Shown here: piece by piece, positions 61,159-64,000 of the stretch
Layout of the letters: every line of letters starts with the position of its first letter
How positions within the stretch are numbered: position 1 is the stretch's first letter
Source of the DNA: Flavobacterium sp. W4I14
GTDB taxonomy: Bacteria > Bacteroidota > Bacteroidia > Sphingobacteriales > Sphingobacteriaceae
DNA: 64,000 nucleotides
Direction: 5' to 3'
Assembly (NCBI GenBank): GCA_030817875.1
Contig: JAUSZU010000001.1
Span: forward strand, 1,550,001 to 1,614,000
The notes under the pieces: generated by a model
Told to the model about the DNA's origin: nothing
The model's input: only the letters and a program-made list of their open reading frames with translations
Databases searched by the model: none
Program-made: the position numbers and the translations under genes

Positions 61159-62946
61159 ATGAAGCATATACGTAATTTTTGCATTATTGCACATATTGAC
61201 CATGGTAAAAGTACTTTGGCTGATAGGTTATTAGAATACACCGAGACAATTTCAAAGCGTGAGGCGCAGGCACAATTGCTCGATAACATGGATTTAGAGC
61301 GTGAGAGAGGCATAACAATTAAAAGTCATGCCATACAAATGAACTATAAAGTTGGTGATATTGAATATAATTTCAACCTGATTGATACACCTGGACACGT
61401 AGATTTTTCGTACGAAGTTTCGCGTTCCATTGCTGCCTGCGAGGGGGCATTGCTTATTGTTGATGCTTCGCAAGGTATTCAGGCACAGACCATTTCGAAC
61501 TTATATTTAGCACTTGAACACGACCTTGAAATTATTCCGATTTTAAATAAAATGGATTTACCTGGGGCAATGCCCGAGGAAGTGAAAGACCAGATTATTG
61601 ATTTAATCGGATGTAAACGAGAAGATATTATTCCTGCATCGGGTAAAACCGGAATGGGTATTCCTGATATTATCCAGGCAATTGTAGACCGTGTTCCTGC
61701 TCCGGTTGGTGATCCGGAAGCACCTTTGCAAGCGCTAATTTTCGACTCTGTTTTTAACTCATTCAGAGGAATTATTGCTTATTATAAAGTAGTAAACGGC
61801 GAAATTAAAAAAGGCGACAAAGTAAAATTCATTAATACTGGCAAAGAATATCTGGCTGATGAGGTTGGAATTCTGAAACTGGATATGTCGCCACGTAATG
61901 TGGTAAAAACCGGAGATGTGGGATACATTATTTCCGGTATTAAAGAAGCCAGAGAGGTAAAAGTTGGTGATACGATTACGACTACTGCAAGACCATCTTT
62001 AGATTCGATTCAAGGTTTTGAAGAGGTTAAACCAATGGTTTTTGCAGGTATTTATCCTGTTGATACTGATGAGTTTGAAGAACTTCGCGAGGCAATGCAC
62101 AAGTTGCAACTCAATGATGCATCTATTGTTTTCGAACCGGAAAGCTCTGCTGCATTAGGCTTCGGTTTCCGTTGCGGATTCCTTGGTATGTTGCACATGG
62201 AGATTATCCAGGAGCGTTTGGAGCGTGAATTCGACATGACGGTTATCACAACCGTTCCCAACGTATCTTACATTGCCCACACTACTAAAGGGGATGAAAT
62301 TTTTGTAAATAATCCATCTGATTTGCCCGACCCAAGTAAATTGGATTCAGTTGAAGAACCGTTTATTAAAGCAAACATCATTACCAAAGCTGATTTTGTT
62401 GGTCCTGTAATGTCACTTTGTATTCAGAAAAGAGGAACAATTGTAAATCAATCGTATTTGACATCTGATCGTGTTGAGCTGGTTTTTGAAATGCCAATGG
62501 GCGAAATTGTATTTGATTTTTATGATAAATTGAAAACGATCTCAAAAGGCTACGCATCTTTCGACTATCATCAGATTGGTTATCGTAAATCCGATTTGGT
62601 TCGTTTAGATATGTTAATAAACGATGAGCCCGTTGATGCATTATCATCTTTAATCCATAGAAGCAATGCTTACGATTTTGGAAAGAAAATCTGTGAGAAA
62701 TTAAGAGAATTAATCCCTCGCCAACAATTCGAGATTAAAATACAGGCATCAATTGGTGCTAAAGTTATTGCCCGCGAAACACTGAGTGCTTTACGTAAAG
62801 ATGTAACGGCTAAATGTTATGGTGGTGATATTTCCCGTAAACGTAAGTTATTGGAAAAGCAGAAAAAAGGTAAAAAACGTATGCGCCAGGTTGGAAACGT
62901 AGAGATTCCACAAAGTGCATTTATGGCGGTTTTGAAATTAGATTAA
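61159..62946 (+). CDS. lepA: Elongation factor 4 (LepA), translational GTPase
   Basis: LepA/EF4 is a ribosome-bound GTPase that affects elongation and 30S biogenesis. The 595-residue protein starts [24 protein letters not shown] (G1 motif AHIDHGKS), with [12 protein letters not shown] (G2), DTPGHVDF (G3), NKMDLPGA (G4) and SGKTG (G5). The C-terminal LepA-specific part ([39 protein letters not shown]) is intact. The start matches LepA of other bacteria, so it is not movable. It follows a -7 box placed for a leaderless transcript. Confidence 0.98.
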   Translation: MKHIRNFCIIAHIDHGKSTLADRLLEYTETISKREAQAQLLDNMDLERERGITIKSHAIQMNYKVGDIEYNFNLIDTPGHVDFSYEVSRSIAACEGALLIVDASQGIQAQTISNLYLALEHDLEIIPILNKMDLPGAMPEEVKDQIIDLIGCKREDIIPASGKTGMGIPDIIQAIVDRVPAPVGDPEAPLQALIFDSVFNSFRGIIAYYKVVNGEIKKGDKVKFINTGKEYLADEVGILKLDMSPRNVVKTGDVGYIISGIKEAREVKVGDTITTTARPSLDSIQGFEEVKPMVFAGIYPVDTDEFEELREAMHKLQLNDASIVFEPESSAALGFGFRCGFLGMLHMEIIQERLEREFDMTVITTVPNVSYIAHTTKGDEIFVNNPSDLPDPSKLDSVEEPFIKANIITKADFVGPVMSLCIQKRGTIVNQSYLTSDRVELVFEMPMGEIVFDFYDKLKTISKGYASFDYHQIGYRKSDLVRLDMLINDEPVDALSSLIHRSNAYDFGKKICEKLRELIPRQQFEIKIQASIGAKVIARETLSALRKDVTAKCYGGDISRKRKLLEKQKKGKKRMRQVGNVEIPQSAFMAVLKLD

Positions 62947-63063
62947 TACATAGTATCAAGATACCAGCATTAGGTATTAAGATAAAAATATAGTTAAAGC
63001 ACAGCGATGATTGAGTTGACCATTGGTCTTGATACTTGATTCTCACTACTCGATACTTTTAGA

Positions 63064-63945
63064 ATGAAATTATTAGACGGTAAATACGTATCAGAAAAAG
63101 TTAAAGTTCAAATTGCAGAAGAAGCTGCCGAATTTTTAAACAAAAGTGGTCGCAAGCCACACCTTGTTGCAATTTTAGTTGGTAATGATGGTGGAAGCGA
63201 AACCTATGTGGCCAGTAAGATGAAAAACTGCGAAAAGGTTGGTTTTAAATCGTCGTTACATAGATATGATAACTCGGTAACTGAAGCTGAATTATTGGCG
63301 AAAATTGAAGAAATTAACCAGGATGATGATGTAGACGGTTTAATTGTTCAATTGCCTTTGCCGAAGCATATTGATCCGGAGAAAGTTACTGAAAAGATCG
63401 ATCACCGTAAAGATGTGGATGGTTTCCACCCGGTAAATTTGGGTAGAATGATGCGTAACCTGCCTTGCTTTATCCCGGCTACACCTTATGGTATTTTATT
63501 GATGCTGCAGGAATACAATATCGATACAACCGGAATGCATTGTGTGGTTGTTGGCCGCAGTAATATTGTAGGTAGCCCAATGAGCATTTTAATGGCCCGC
63601 AATGCCAATCCAGGCAATTGTACAGTAACCCTTACCCACTCTCGTACTAAAGATTTAAAAGAACAGGTTCTCCAAGCAGATATTGTGGTTGCCGCCATTG
63701 GTAAAAAGAATTTTGTTACTGCTGACATGGTTAAACCGGGAGCCATCATTATTGATGTAGGTATTAACCGCGAAACTTCTGCTGAAACCAAATCTGGCTT
63801 TAAGTTATATGGTGATGTAGATTTTGAAAATGTAGCACCTAAGGCTTCTTACATTACGCCTGTTCCTGGTGGTGTGGGTTTAATGACCATTGTGGGTTTA
63901 TTGAAAAATACATTAGCATCAGCTAGAAAAGAGATATATTCTTAA
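63064..63945 (+). CDS. folD: Methylenetetrahydrofolate dehydrogenase/cyclohydrolase
   Basis: FolD oxidises 5,10-methylene-THF and hydrolyses the methenyl form, feeding one-carbon units to purines and fMet-tRNA. The 293-residue protein has the signatures [29 protein letters not shown] (with catalytic Lys of YVASK), [40 protein letters not shown] and DVGINR, then [12 protein letters not shown]. Length is normal. It follows lepA after 117 bases holding AGTATCAAGAT-type repeat words; the last 55 bases of the window carry no gene. Confidence 0.97.
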   Translation: MKLLDGKYVSEKVKVQIAEEAAEFLNKSGRKPHLVAILVGNDGGSETYVASKMKNCEKVGFKSSLHRYDNSVTEAELLAKIEEINQDDDVDGLIVQLPLPKHIDPEKVTEKIDHRKDVDGFHPVNLGRMMRNLPCFIPATPYGILLMLQEYNIDTTGMHCVVVGRSNIVGSPMSILMARNANPGNCTVTLTHSRTKDLKEQVLQADIVVAAIGKKNFVTADMVKPGAIIIDVGINRETSAETKSGFKLYGDVDFENVAPKASYITPVPGGVGLMTIVGLLKNTLASARKEIYS

Positions 63946-64000
63946 GCCTAAAGTTGAAAGCTTAAAGACTAAAGAAGGGAACATACCCACTATAGATATT

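Overview
The window is a chromosomal segment from a member of the phylum Bacteroidota, most likely Sphingobacteriaceae (Pedobacter-like). The evidence is AT-rich DNA, TAnnTTTG promoter boxes with few Shine-Dalgarno sequences, two TonB-dependent receptors, Bacteroidota-type LptD, ComEC and ClC proteins, and dispersed intergenic inverted repeats. The genus is inferred, not proven. Nearly all of the window is ordinary core genome. I see no rRNA, tRNA, CRISPR array, prophage or insertion sequence.

Layout. 1-4350: vitamin B12 locus on the minus strand, with a cobalamin riboswitch, BtuB, a small membrane protein and a terminator, then a BtuF-like protein followed by a truncated Sir2 deacylase. 4439-7196: serine hydrolase and an NtrC-type regulator with an altered sigma-54 contact loop. 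7366-13546 (minus): ClC channel, RluA pseudouridine synthase, OmpR-type regulator, TlpA-like lipoprotein and GatB. 13688-15534: three tandem paralogous secreted proteins. 15629-18700: AlaS and a frameshifted MerR gene. 19054-26890: a helix-hairpin-helix outer-membrane-type protein next to ComEC, then a crotonase, a secreted protein and a DPP IV peptidase. 26923-34497: a SatD/DUF3307 pair divergent from the four-gene ligase-associated DNA repair set (exonuclease, ATP-dependent ligase, Lhr-type helicase, PdeM), with three evenly spaced palindromes in the shared intergenic region. 34494-43759: thioredoxin, ferritin-like protein, E2 acyltransferase, CinA, LptD, two tandem amidases and an MCE protein. 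43780-44436: a terminator and a duplicated repeat block. 44437-51783: RNase Z, STAS protein, PurC, PhoH, SAM hydrolase, a membrane coiled-coil protein, a 48-residue protein, SerA and SerC. 51968-59096: TonB receptor, Rpe, Pnp, RpsO, a small protein and a thioesterase. 59248-63945: a MATE pump with a candidate regulatory leader peptide, LepA and FolD.

The observation most worth following is a 10-codon ORF (MIVSAIRLRF) placed just after a good promoter and 91 bases before the MATE efflux gene. It carries the Arg-Leu-Arg motif known from macrolide-dependent ribosome-stalling peptides, so the pump may be induced by antibiotics through translation. Next are the palindrome array between SatD and the DNA repair genes, the HhH outer-membrane-type protein beside ComEC as a DNA-uptake candidate, the regulator with GSFTSA in place of GAFTGA, the frameshifted MerR gene, and a lepA promoter placed so that the mRNA would be leaderless.

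Where an upstream in-frame start falls in repeat DNA or before the likely promoter, I moved the start inward and say so in the entry. Promoters, hairpins and repeats were found by eye, without folding or searching.
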